From Lutibacter sp. (GTDB taxonomy: Bacteria > Bacteroidota > Bacteroidia > Flavobacteriales > Flavobacteriaceae), in NCBI GenBank assembly GCA_002733665.1, contig NVWM01000027.1:62001-126000 (forward strand): a stretch of DNA of 64,000 nucleotides, written 5' to 3'. Below are positions 1-8,276 of the stretch, piece after piece. Made by a program: the position numbers and the translations under genes. How positions within the stretch are numbered: the stretch's first letter is position 1; every line of letters starts with the position of its first letter. The notes under the pieces are model-generated. The model ran no database searches, had not been told where the DNA came from, and was given only the letters and a program-made list of their open reading frames with translations.

Positions 1-573
1 CATTTTGACGTTGCCACTCCTGAAGATGCAGCAACTGCTCGCAAAAATGAATGGCTGTTTACCTTTTGGTTTCGCTCTCAAATAGGAAGTTATTTTAAAG
101 CATGGCAATTAGAAAAGAAAAGGCTGACAATTCTAAAAAAATCAGTTATATCCATCAATAACAAAATGATAATTTATACGATTGCTCAAATTACTTTGGT
201 TGTAAGCATCTATTTTTTCTTTGGAAAAGTAATATTACTTTATTTTTTGTCGGCTGCAATTTTGGGAATTTTATTGCTCGAAACCGTAAATTATATTGAG
301 CACTACGGCTTACTCCGCAAAAAGAAAAAAAGCGGACGCTATGAAGTTGTAACTTTAAAACATTCTTGGAATTCTGATCATACTTTAGGTCGCATTTTAT
401 TATTCGAACTCTCTAGACATTCAGACCACCATCATAGAGCAAGCAAACCTTATCAATTATTAGACTCTCATGAAGAATCACCTCAAATGTTTACAGGTTA
501 TCCTGGAATGATGCTTTTGGCACTCGTTCCTCCTCTTTGGTTTGCGGTTATGAATAAAAGATTACCTGAATAA
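1..573 (+). CDS. alkB: Alkane 1-monooxygenase (AlkB-type), C-terminal part, 5' truncated by the window edge
   Basis: The reading frame is open from base 1, so the ATG at 166 is internal and the gene begins outside the window. The first residues (HFDVATPEDAATARKNE, then the WFRSQIGSYFKAW stretch) resemble the conserved region of membrane di-iron alkane hydroxylases. Further on are the histidine boxes NYIEHYGL and LSRHSDHHHRAS, which bind the di-iron centre in this family, and two hydrophobic segments (near bases 170-290 and 500-560). The family hydroxylates terminal carbons of medium-chain alkanes in the inner membrane with electrons from rubredoxin. No rubredoxin gene is visible here. Related membrane fatty-acid hydroxylases are the main alternative; the HYGL and HSDHHH boxes favour AlkB. 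Confidence 0.85.
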   Translation, partial: HFDVATPEDAATARKNEWLFTFWFRSQIGSYFKAWQLEKKRLTILKKSVISINNKMIIYTIAQITLVVSIYFFFGKVILLYFLSAAILGILLLETVNYIEHYGLLRKKKKSGRYEVVTLKHSWNSDHTLGRILLFELSRHSDHHHRASKPYQLLDSHEESPQMFTGYPGMMLLALVPPLWFAVMNKRLPE

Positions 574-582
574 CTTTACTTA

Positions 583-622
583 ACCGCAAAGTACACAAAG
601 TCTTGTCGCAAAGTTCGCAAAG
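583..622. repeat. Direct GCAAAG-type repeat
   Basis: Two near-identical 15-mers, GCAAAGTACACAAAG (586-600) and GCAAAGTTCGCAAAG (608-622), lie between the convergent alkB and fhs genes. The unit looks like a dispersed flavobacterial intergenic repeat. No function is visible. Confidence 0.5.
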
Positions 623-680
623 AAAAACCGTGAGAATAAAAACCTACAAGGCTTTAGAAACTCTGCGAAATAATTAGTAT

Positions 681-2357
681 CTAAGACAATCCAGAAATAA
701 CACCATTATTATCAATGGTCATCCCTTCACTTGCAGGTGTTGCTGGTAATCCAGGCATACGCATCATTTTACCTAAAATTGGAATTACAAATCGTGCTCC
801 TGCAGCAATTTCTATTTCCCTAACTGTTACTTTAAATCCTGTTGGACGACCAATTTTTGTATCGTCATCTGAAAAAGATTTTTGTGTTTTTGCCATGCAG
901 ACTGCGAAGTCATTAAAGCCTAGTCTTTCTATTCTACGCAAATTCAATAATGCTTTCTTATCAAACACAACAGCATCTGCTCCATAAATTTCTGTTGCAA
1001 TGGTTTCTATTTTTTCTTTCATTGGAGATTTCCAATCGTATAATGGTTTGAATTGTGTTGCCTTGTTTTCTACAACATCTACAACGGCTCTTGCCAAATC
1101 TTGTGTTCCGTTTCCTCCTTTTGCCCAACCTTCTGAAACTACTGCTTGAACACCTAATTTCTTACAAGCATCAATAATAAAATCTACTTCTTCTTGACTA
1201 TCAGAAATAAAAGAATTTATCGCAACTACTGGCTCTATATTAAATTTTCTAATGTTTTCAATATGCTTCTCAAGGTTTGGAAATCCGTTTTGAACACGCT
1301 CAACACTTGGCGTATTATACTCTTCTTTTTTTGCGCCTCCATGATGACGTAGCGCTCTAATTGTTGCTACCAAAACCACACATTTTGGATTTAATCCTGC
1401 ACTTTGACATTTTATATTTAAGAATTTCTCTGCTCCTAAATCTGCTCCAAAACCTGCTTCTGTAACTACATAGTTAGATAATGACAATCCCATTTTAGTT
1501 GCAATAATTGTGTTTGTTCCTTGTGCTATATTAGCAAAAGGTCCTCCATGAATAATTGCCGGATTTTTCTCTAAAGTTTGTACTAAGTTTGGTTTGATAG
1601 CATCCTTCAGTAAAATTGCCATCGCATTTTCTGCTTTTAAATCACGAGCAAAAATAGTTTTCTTATCAAATGTAAAACCAATAAAAATATCTCCAAGACG
1701 TTGTTTTAAATCTTCGAAATCTGAAGCCATACATAAAATCGCCATCACTTCTGATGCAGGCGTAATATTAAAACCGTCTTGACGTGGAATCCCGTTTCCA
1801 GTTCCTCCAAGACCAATCGTAATATCTCTTAAGGCTCTATCATTCATATCAATCACACGTTTCCAAAAAATAGTTCTTGGATCTAAATTCAAGTTACCAA
1901 CTTTACTTTGCAAATTATTATCTATCAATGCCGACAATAAATTATTTGCTTTTTCTACTGCATTAAAATCACCTGTGAAATGTAAGTTTATATCTTCCAT
2001 AGGTACAACTTGAGAATATCCTCCTCCTGCTGCTCCTCCTTTGATTCCAAAAACTGGACCTAAAGACGGCTCCCTTAAAACGACTGTTGCTTGTTTTCCA
2101 ATCTTGTTTAGTCCTTCTGTCAAACCTATAGAAACTGTGGTTTTACCTTCTCCTGCAGGTGTTGGCGTTAATGCCGTAACTAAAACCAAATTATTCTTTG
2201 CTATTACTTTCTCATCAATAAATTTTAATGGAAGTTTTGCTTTGTATTTTCCGTACATTTCAATATCATCTTCATCTATCTGTAACTTCTCTGCTATATT
2301 TTTAATGTGAGTTAGCGTTGTGTTTTGTGCAATTTCTATATCTGATAAGTATTTCAT
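681..2357 (-). CDS. fhs: Formate--tetrahydrofolate ligase
   Basis: This 558-residue protein has the usual length of monomeric formyl-THF synthetases. It activates formate with ATP to make 10-formyl-THF, feeding purine synthesis and the one-carbon pool in the cytosol. The ATP-binding loop TPTPAGEGKTTVSIGL lies near residues 65-80, followed by the family segment VLREPSLGPVFGIKGGAAGGG. The C-terminus carries the conserved LPATPASEGMTID. The ATG at 2357 is chosen because the N-terminus (MKYLSDIEIAQNTTLTHI) matches the family. Upstream is a structured leader shared with the FAD oxidase gene at 20.7-21.7 kb, which suggests post-initiation control. The gene is transcribed alone. Confidence 0.97.
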   Translation of the reverse strand: MKYLSDIEIAQNTTLTHIKNIAEKLQIDEDDIEMYGKYKAKLPLKFIDEKVIAKNNLVLVTALTPTPAGEGKTTVSIGLTEGLNKIGKQATVVLREPSLGPVFGIKGGAAGGGYSQVVPMEDINLHFTGDFNAVEKANNLLSALIDNNLQSKVGNLNLDPRTIFWKRVIDMNDRALRDITIGLGGTGNGIPRQDGFNITPASEVMAILCMASDFEDLKQRLGDIFIGFTFDKKTIFARDLKAENAMAILLKDAIKPNLVQTLEKNPAIIHGGPFANIAQGTNTIIATKMGLSLSNYVVTEAGFGADLGAEKFLNIKCQSAGLNPKCVVLVATIRALRHHGGAKKEEYNTPSVERVQNGFPNLEKHIENIRKFNIEPVVAINSFISDSQEEVDFIIDACKKLGVQAVVSEGWAKGGNGTQDLARAVVDVVENKATQFKPLYDWKSPMKEKIETIATEIYGADAVVFDKKALLNLRRIERLGFNDFAVCMAKTQKSFSDDDTKIGRPTGFKVTVREIEIAAGARFVIPILGKMMRMPGLPATPASEGMTIDNNGVISGLS

Positions 2358-2445
2358 GTGTTCTTTATTTATTGTTCTTTAACTGACTCATGTGTTCACT
2401 AATAATCATCCTCTTAGATGAGAATACTTTTAACATGCTCGTTTC
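2358..2445 (-). promoter_or_regulatory. Candidate cis-regulatory leader RNA upstream of fhs
   Basis: Read on the minus strand, this 5' region contains CGAGCATGT (2441-2433), a small hairpin TCATC/GATGA, then GAACACATGAG, and it ends ACACATGAAA over the fhs start. Almost the same order of blocks, with similar spacing, precedes the FAD oxidase gene (21750-21835). CATGT can pair either with the internal ACATG or with the ACATG that contains the start codon. That would give two mutually exclusive folds. I do not recognise it as a known riboswitch class; the ligand and function are unknown. Confidence 0.55.
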
Positions 2446-2548
2446 ATTTAATAAAATTTTAAGATGCTAATATAAATCATTCTTCTATAAAAAGAAGCTT
2501 CAAAAAGAATTAAAGTTGCATATTATATATATTAGAAAAAAATGTGAA

Positions 2549-2653
2549 TTCGAGTGATTTTTAGAAGTAAAGCGAATAAAAATAATATCGAGAATAGTAT
2601 TTTTATTAAAAAAAAGTTCTCGATACAAAATTTTTATCAAAATTTCACTCGAA
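2549..2653. repeat. Nested palindromic repeat
   Basis: Four blocks form a nested inverted repeat of about 105 bp: TTCGAGTG (2549-2556), TATCGAGAA (2586-2594), TTCTCGATA (2617-2625) and CACTCGAA (2646-2653). It sits in the 480-bp space between the divergent fhs and secDF genes. It looks like a dispersed mobile-type hairpin repeat. Apart from the fhs leader and the secDF promoter, nothing else stands out in this gap. Confidence 0.6.
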
Positions 2654-2791
2654 CAGACGCAAATCGAAACTCTTTCAGTACTAAATGCACTACGAGTAAA
2701 AGTTAGCCCTTAACAATATAGTTGTAAATACAAAAGCAACTTTCAACCAATCTTTTAGCGAAAAAGTAGTGAGTTTTAGTGTTGAAAATTA

Positions 2792-2799
2792 TATATTTG
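2792..2799 (+). promoter_or_regulatory. Bacteroidota -7 element for secDF
   Basis: TATATTTG matches the TAnnTTTG consensus of the Bacteroidota primary sigma factor and lies 39 bp before the secDF ATG. No convincing -33 TTTG was seen at the expected distance. Confidence 0.5.
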
Positions 2800-2838
2800 C
2801 GCGTTTATTAAGAATTTAAAGAATTAAATTAAATTAGA

Positions 2839-5814
2839 ATGCAGAATAAAGGACTTATTAAGTTATTTGCTATCCTTTTCGGAATAGTGAGTTTGTACCA
2901 ATTATCGTTTACTTGGTTCGCAAACAATGTAGAGAAAGACGCAAAAGAATTTTCAATATTAAAAGCAGATGGAGATGCTACTAAAATAGCAAAATTTGAA
3001 AGATCATATTTAGATTCAGTTGCTAATGATTCTATTCTTTTAGGAAAATTTACTTACAACGACATTAAAGACAAGGCTATGAATTTAGGTTTGGATTTAA
3101 AAGGAGGAATCAACGCGATACTACAAGTATCTGTAAAAGATATTTTGATAGGATTGTCTAACAATTCGAAAAACGAAGTGTTTAATAATGCCTTAAACGC
3201 TGCATCAATAGCACAAAAAAATAGTGACAGAACGTATGTAGATTTGTTTTTTGAAGAATTCAAAAAAGCAAGCAACGGAACTATAAATCTTAGTGATCCA
3301 AGCATATTTGGAAACAAATCATTAAGTGGAAAAATCACTTTTAAAAACACAGATGCTGAAGTAGAGCCAATCATTAAAGGTGAAATTGACGCTTCTATTT
3401 CTACTGCTTTTCAAGTATTGAGAAGTCGTATTGATAAATTTGGTGTTACACAACCAAACATTCAACGTATTGGAAACTCTGGTAGAATATTAATTGAATT
3501 ACCTGGAGCAAAAGATATTACTCGTGTTGAAAAATTATTACAAAGTACTGCTGAATTACAATTCTGGGAAGCATATGCTAACAGTGAAGTTCAAAACTAC
3601 TTATTTGAAGCAGATGCAAAAACTGCAGAGTTATTTAAAGATGAAACTACTACTGAAGAAGCAAAAGATTCAACTATTACTGAAAGTATTGATGATTTAT
3701 TAGGTGAGGCATCAACAGATACACTTGTTGCTCCAAAAAAACAAAACAGATTATTTTCATATTTGCAACCAAATTTTGCACAATCTGAGCAACAAAAAAG
3801 TTCTGTTATTGGTTTTGCTGCAATTATTGACACTGCAAAAGTAAATAAGTTTCTTGCAATGAAAGAAGTGCAAACTGCATTGCCAACTGAATTGCGCTAT
3901 GTAAAATTTTTATGGGATGCCAAGCCAAGTGGCGAAGTATTATCATTATATGCTATCAAAGGAAATAGAGCCGATATTGCACCAATAGAAGGTGATGTAA
4001 TAGATGATGCAAGACAAAGTTTTGATCAATTAAGATCTAATCCAGAAGTGAGTATGTCTATGAATAGTTCTGGGACAAAAAAATGGGCTAAACTAACAAC
4101 AGATAACGCAAATGGAGGATTTGTTGCCGTAGTTCTTGATAACGAAGTGCATTCTGCACCAAGAGTCGGTGACCCAATTTTAGCAGGAAATACTTCTATT
4201 TCTGGTGGTAATATGACCATAGAAGAAGCAGAAGATTTAGCAAACGTATTAAAAGCAGGTAAACTTCCTGCTGCTGCACATATTATTCAATCTGAAGTTG
4301 TAGGAGCATCATTAGGACAAAAAGCAATTAATAGTAGTTTTATTTCTTTCGGAATAGCGTTGTTATTAATCTTAATATGGATGGTATTCTATTATGGTAA
4401 AGCAGGTTTGTTTGCAAACATCGCTTTAGCAGTAAATATCTTATTCCTTTTCGGATGGTTAGCATCCTTTGGAGCAGTATTAACATTACCAGGAATTGCA
4501 GGTATTATCTTAACCATTGGTATGTCAGTTGATGCGAACGTAATCATCTTTGAACGTATCAAAGAAGAATTGGCAAACGGAAAAGGATTAAAAGAAGCAA
4601 TTGCTGGAGGTTTTAGTTTTAAAGGAGCCGTATCTGCAATTTTTGATGCCAATGTTACAACACTATTAACAGGTATAATCTTATTCATATTTGGTACAGG
4701 CCCAATTAAAGGTTTCGCATATACATTGATGCTTGGTATTGCTACATCATTCTTTACAGCAGTATTTATCTCTCGTTTATTATTAGATTGGTATACAAGC
4801 AAAGGAAACAACCTAACGTTCAACACCAATATTACTAAAGGTTGGTTCCAAAACATAAATATTGATTTCTTAAAGAAACGTAAGATTGCATATATTATTT
4901 CTGGTACTGTTGTTCTTTTAGGTGTTGGTTCTTTATTAACTAATGGCTTAAATTACGGAGTAGATTTCATTGGAGGTCGTTCATATATTGTGAAGTTTGA
5001 TCAACCAACTAACGCAACAGAAGTAAGAGGTACATTGCAAGGTGTTTTTGGAGATGCTCCTGAAGTAAAAACGTATGGAGGAAGTGATCAATTAAAAATT
5101 ACAACAAAGTATAAAATTGAGGAAGAAGGAAATGAAATAGATGGTGAAGTAAGAGACTTATTATTTAATGGTTTACGATCTTATTTACCTGACGGAACAA
5201 CTTTAGAGCAATTTAAAGTAGATTATGAAGGAGAAAGATCTGCAGGAATAGAAAGTAAAATGAAAGTTGAACCAACGATTGCTGATGATATCAAAACAGC
5301 TGCAGGTTGGGCAATAATTGGGTCTTTACTCGTAGTATTCTTATATATCTTATTCCGATTTAGAAAATGGCAATATAGTTTAGGTGCAGTTGTGGCAGTT
5401 TTCCATGATGTATTAATTGTATTGGCAATCTTCTCAATTTTCTACAAAATAATGCCATTTGATATGGAAATAGGGCAATCATTTATTGCGGCAATACTTA
5501 CGGTAGTAGGTTACTCACTAAATGATACTGTAGTTATTTTTGATAGAATTAGAGAATTTACTAAAACGCACGGCTCTTGGAAATATTCTAGAGTAGTAAA
5601 CAGCGCATTAAGTACAACATTAGGAAGAACGATTAACACATCAATCACAACATTGGTAGTGCTATCAGCAATATTCTTTTTCGGAGGAGATTCTATCAAA
5701 GGGTTTATGTTTGCATTGATAGTTGGTGTTCTTGTAGGAACATATTCATCATTATTTATTGCATCGCCAATAATGTATGACACCTCAAAAAAATTAGACG
5801 AAGGTAAAAAATAA
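2839..5814 (+). CDS. secDF: Fused protein translocase subunits SecD and SecF
   Basis: This 991-residue polypeptide is SecD fused to SecF, the usual form in Bacteroidota. It uses the proton gradient to pull exported proteins across the inner membrane after SecYEG. The SecD half has an N-terminal membrane segment, a large periplasmic part, the NLGLDLKGGINAI motif near residue 75, and the membrane motif SVDANVIIFERIKEE. The SecF half restarts near residue 690 with its own segment (NYGVDFIGGRSYIV) and the motif LNDTVVIFDRIRE. The periplasmic part has an acidic low-complexity insert around residues 255-290. A hairpin terminator follows, so it is probably a single-gene unit. Confidence 0.97.
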   Translation: MQNKGLIKLFAILFGIVSLYQLSFTWFANNVEKDAKEFSILKADGDATKIAKFERSYLDSVANDSILLGKFTYNDIKDKAMNLGLDLKGGINAILQVSVKDILIGLSNNSKNEVFNNALNAASIAQKNSDRTYVDLFFEEFKKASNGTINLSDPSIFGNKSLSGKITFKNTDAEVEPIIKGEIDASISTAFQVLRSRIDKFGVTQPNIQRIGNSGRILIELPGAKDITRVEKLLQSTAELQFWEAYANSEVQNYLFEADAKTAELFKDETTTEEAKDSTITESIDDLLGEASTDTLVAPKKQNRLFSYLQPNFAQSEQQKSSVIGFAAIIDTAKVNKFLAMKEVQTALPTELRYVKFLWDAKPSGEVLSLYAIKGNRADIAPIEGDVIDDARQSFDQLRSNPEVSMSMNSSGTKKWAKLTTDNANGGFVAVVLDNEVHSAPRVGDPILAGNTSISGGNMTIEEAEDLANVLKAGKLPAAAHIIQSEVVGASLGQKAINSSFISFGIALLLILIWMVFYYGKAGLFANIALAVNILFLFGWLASFGAVLTLPGIAGIILTIGMSVDANVIIFERIKEELANGKGLKEAIAGGFSFKGAVSAIFDANVTTLLTGIILFIFGTGPIKGFAYTLMLGIATSFFTAVFISRLLLDWYTSKGNNLTFNTNITKGWFQNINIDFLKKRKIAYIISGTVVLLGVGSLLTNGLNYGVDFIGGRSYIVKFDQPTNATEVRGTLQGVFGDAPEVKTYGGSDQLKITTKYKIEEEGNEIDGEVRDLLFNGLRSYLPDGTTLEQFKVDYEGERSAGIESKMKVEPTIADDIKTAAGWAIIGSLLVVFLYILFRFRKWQYSLGAVVAVFHDVLIVLAIFSIFYKIMPFDMEIGQSFIAAILTVVGYSLNDTVVIFDRIREFTKTHGSWKYSRVVNSALSTTLGRTINTSITTLVVLSAIFFFGGDSIKGFMFALIVGVLVGTYSSLFIASPIMYDTSKKLDEGKK

Positions 5815-5836
5815 GATGCCTTATTAAATAACATAT

Positions 5837-5869
5837 AAAACCGTTCCGATGAAAATTCAGAACGGTTTT
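5837..5869 (+). terminator. Rho-independent terminator after secDF
   Basis: A perfect 10-bp stem, AAAACCGTTC (5837-5846) and GAACGGTTTT (5860-5869), with a 13-nt loop, is followed by a T-rich tract. It lies 22 bp after the secDF stop. Confidence 0.85.
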
Positions 5870-5871
5870 AT

Positions 5872-5879
5872 TATTTTTG
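5872..5879 (+). promoter_or_regulatory. Bacteroidota -7 element for the hpt-adk fusion
   Basis: TATTTTTG fits TAnnTTTG and lies immediately after the secDF terminator, 19 bp before the ATG at 5899. This implies a very short leader. No clear -33 box was found. Confidence 0.45.
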
Positions 5880-5898
5880 TATTCTATTAACAACCATT

Positions 5899-7011
5899 AT
5901 GAGTATCATAAAATTACACGACAGCCATTTCAAACCATATATTTCTAAACAGAAAATAGAAGAAATCGTACAAAAAATGGTCAAGGAAATTGCAATTGAC
6001 TGTGAAGGTGAAACACCTATTTTTATTGGAATATTAAATGGCTCATTCATGTTTGTTGCCGATTTTATTCGACATTATACAGATGATTGCGAAGTCTCTT
6101 TTGTAAAACTCGCATCATATGAAGGCACAAAATCTACAGGGACAGTGAATGAATTGGTTGGTATTAATGAGGACTTAACAGGACGTACTGTAGTTATTCT
6201 TGAAGATATTATTGACACAGGAAATACATTACAGAAAATTTATGACATCTTTAAAGACCGAAACGTAAAAACGCTTAAAATTGCAACATTATTCTTTAAA
6301 CCTGATGTTTTTACCAAAGCATTACCAATAGATTATATTGGACTTTCAATTCCAGATGAATTTATTATTGGTTACGGTTTAGATTATAATAATTTAGGCA
6401 GAAATTTAGCAAGTATCTATAAAATAACAACACACAAGATGACAAATATTGTATTATTTGGTCCTCCAGGAGCTGGAAAAGGAACACAAGCAACGAGGTT
6501 AAAAGAAAAATATGGTTTGATCCATATTTCTACTGGAGATGTGTTTAGATATAATATCAAAAATAAAACTGAACTTGGAATATTAGCCAAATCATATATG
6601 GATGATGGTAATTTAGTTCCTGACGAAGTTACTATAAATATGTTGGAGGCTGAAGTAGATAAAACTCCAAATGCAAAAGGTTTTATTTTTGATGGATTTC
6701 CAAGAACGACTTCTCAAGCAAAAGCTCTGGATGCCTTTTTAGCAAAAAAAGGAGAAATTATTGATGGGATGGTTGCGCTAGAAGTTTCTGAAGATTTATT
6801 GGTTGAAAGATTATTGGAAAGAGGAAAAACAAGTGGAAGACCTGACGATCAAGATGAAGAAAAAATCAGAAATAGATTTAATGAATACAATACCAAGACT
6901 GCTATTTTAAAAGACTATTACGCAAAACAAAACAAGTATTTTGGTGCTGATGGTGTTGGGACTATAAAAGAAATTACAGTACGATTGAGTGAAATTATAG
7001 ATACACTTTAA
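5899..7011 (+). CDS. hpt-adk: Bifunctional hypoxanthine phosphoribosyltransferase / adenylate kinase fusion
   Basis: One uninterrupted 370-residue frame joins two purine enzymes. Residues 1 to about 176 are an HPRT, which makes IMP/GMP from the free base and PRPP; the PRPP loop EDIIDTGNT is at 102-110. Residues 181-370 are a complete short-form adenylate kinase (2 ADP to ATP + AMP), with P-loop GPPGAGKGT at 188-196, the DGFPRT segment and the lid region LLERGKTSGRPDD. The linker is only about five residues (ITTHK), and the kinase still begins with a methionine. It looks like two adjacent genes that lost a stop codon, or a translational coupling made permanent. Whether the kinase is also started internally at base 6439 cannot be told. 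Confidence 0.93.
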   Translation: MSIIKLHDSHFKPYISKQKIEEIVQKMVKEIAIDCEGETPIFIGILNGSFMFVADFIRHYTDDCEVSFVKLASYEGTKSTGTVNELVGINEDLTGRTVVILEDIIDTGNTLQKIYDIFKDRNVKTLKIATLFFKPDVFTKALPIDYIGLSIPDEFIIGYGLDYNNLGRNLASIYKITTHKMTNIVLFGPPGAGKGTQATRLKEKYGLIHISTGDVFRYNIKNKTELGILAKSYMDDGNLVPDEVTINMLEAEVDKTPNAKGFIFDGFPRTTSQAKALDAFLAKKGEIIDGMVALEVSEDLLVERLLERGKTSGRPDDQDEEKIRNRFNEYNTKTAILKDYYAKQNKYFGADGVGTIKEITVRLSEIIDTL

Positions 7012-7014
7012 TTA

Positions 7015-7096
7015 TTGTCATTCCTGCGAAGGCAGGAATCTCATAATTATCATCGCTAATATTTTAATAAGATTCCTGCCTTCGCAGGAATGACAA
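7015..7096. repeat. Inverted pair of GTCATTCCTGCG-type repeats
   Basis: A 26-bp unit (7015-7040, core CATTCCTGCGAAGGCAGGAA) is repeated perfectly in inverted orientation at 7071-7096, separated by 30 bp. Each unit is itself nearly palindromic. Related units occur at 8108-8132 and 37799-37821. The right arm reaches to 11 bp before the obgE start. Confidence 0.9.
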
Positions 7097-7107
7097 CAAT
7101 AAAAAAA

Positions 7108-8100
7108 ATGACTGAAGGAAATTTTGTCGATTACGTAAAAATTCACGCTGCTTCTGGTAAAGGAGGTAAAGGTTCGGTGCATTTACATCGTGAAAAATTT
7201 ATCACCAAAGGAGGTCCTGACGGTGGAGATGGTGGTCGTGGAGGTCATATAATTATTCGTGCTGATAAAGGTTTGTGGACATTGTTTCATTTAAAACATA
7301 GAAAACACTTCAAAGCCGAACATGGAGGTCATGGAAGTAAAAGTAGAAGTACTGGAGCGGATGGTGATGATGTGTATATTGATGTGCCTTTAGGAACTAT
7401 TGTTAGAAATGCAGAAACTGACGAAGTTATCTTCGAAATTACGCATGATGGTGAAGAAGTTATTCTTTCTGAAGGTGGAATGGGTGGACGCGGAAACTGG
7501 CACTTCAAATCTTCTACAAATCAAACTCCAAGATATGCACAACCTGGAATTGATGGTATAGAAGATTGGTATCAACTAGAATTAAAAGTATTAGCAGATG
7601 TTGGTTTGGTTGGATTTCCAAATGCAGGGAAATCAACATTATTATCAGTAGTAACGGCTGCAAAACCAAAAATTGCAGACTATGCTTTTACAACTTTAAA
7701 GCCAAATCTAGGTATCGTAAAATATAGAGGTTACAAGACTTTTGTAATGGCAGATATTCCTGGAATTATAGAAGGTGCAGCTGAAGGAAAAGGTCTTGGA
7801 CATCGATTTTTAAGACATATTGAACGTAATTCTACGTTGCTATTTTTAATTCCAGCAGATAGTGACGACATCAATAAAGAATATGCAGTTTTATTAAACG
7901 AACTCAAAAAACACAATCCAGAATTACTCGATAAAGAACGCTTATTAGTTATTTCAAAATCCGATATGCTTGACGATGAGTTACAAGCAGAAATAGAACA
8001 AGACTTACCTGAAAACATTCCACATTTGTTTATCTCTTCTATTGCTCAAAAAGGCTTGGTAGAATTGAAAGATATGCTTTGGAAAATGTTGAATGATTAA
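7108..8100 (+). CDS. obgE: GTPase Obg/CgtA
   Basis: This essential ribosome-associated GTPase acts in large-subunit assembly and stress control. The N-terminal glycine-rich Obg fold shows the runs [19 protein letters not shown] and GGMGGRGNW. The G domain follows with GFPNAGKS (G1), DIPGI (G3) and SKSD (G4). I choose the ATG at 7108, giving [14 protein letters not shown] and 330 residues. The upstream in-frame ATG at 7090 lies inside the repeat arm and adds six residues (MTTIKK) not expected in the family. The C-terminus lacks the long extension seen in some Gram-positive homologues. Confidence 0.95.
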   Translation: MTEGNFVDYVKIHAASGKGGKGSVHLHREKFITKGGPDGGDGGRGGHIIIRADKGLWTLFHLKHRKHFKAEHGGHGSKSRSTGADGDDVYIDVPLGTIVRNAETDEVIFEITHDGEEVILSEGGMGGRGNWHFKSSTNQTPRYAQPGIDGIEDWYQLELKVLADVGLVGFPNAGKSTLLSVVTAAKPKIADYAFTTLKPNLGIVKYRGYKTFVMADIPGIIEGAAEGKGLGHRFLRHIERNSTLLFLIPADSDDINKEYAVLLNELKKHNPELLDKERLLVISKSDMLDDELQAEIEQDLPENIPHLFISSIAQKGLVELKDMLWKMLND

Positions 8101-8107
8101 TGAAACT

Positions 8108-8268
8108 GTCATTCCTGCGAGGGCAGGAATCTCTATATTGTATTTATGGATTCCGCATCAAGTGCGGAATGACAAATCAATGATTAGGTTTATTAGTGTC
8201 ATTCTGAGTGCAACGAAGAATCTACTTGGTAAAATATACTACAGATTCTTCACTTTGTTCAGAATGAC
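8108..8268. repeat. Cluster of four dispersed hairpin repeats
   Basis: Four units lie between obgE and the next gene: GTCATTCCTGCG-type (8108-8132); a GATTCCGCATCAAGTGCGGA unit (8149-8173); GTCATTCTGAGTG-type (8198-8223); and its inverted partner AGATTCTTCACTTTG (8243-8268). The last two can form a long hairpin. The same GTCATTCTGAGTG type recurs at 16.5 kb and 21.9 kb. Confidence 0.85.
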
Positions 8269-8276
8269 AAAAAGCA

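Noticed and set aside
715-2310. Plus-strand open frames inside fhs
   Set aside because: Shadows of the fhs reading frame with no recognisable domains.
2358-2445. SAM-II, THF, glycine or TPP riboswitch
   Set aside because: None of the conserved core sequences of these classes is present in the fhs or oxidase leader.
7090-7107. Upstream start for obgE
   Set aside because: The ATG lies within the repeat arm and adds six residues absent from the usual Obg start.
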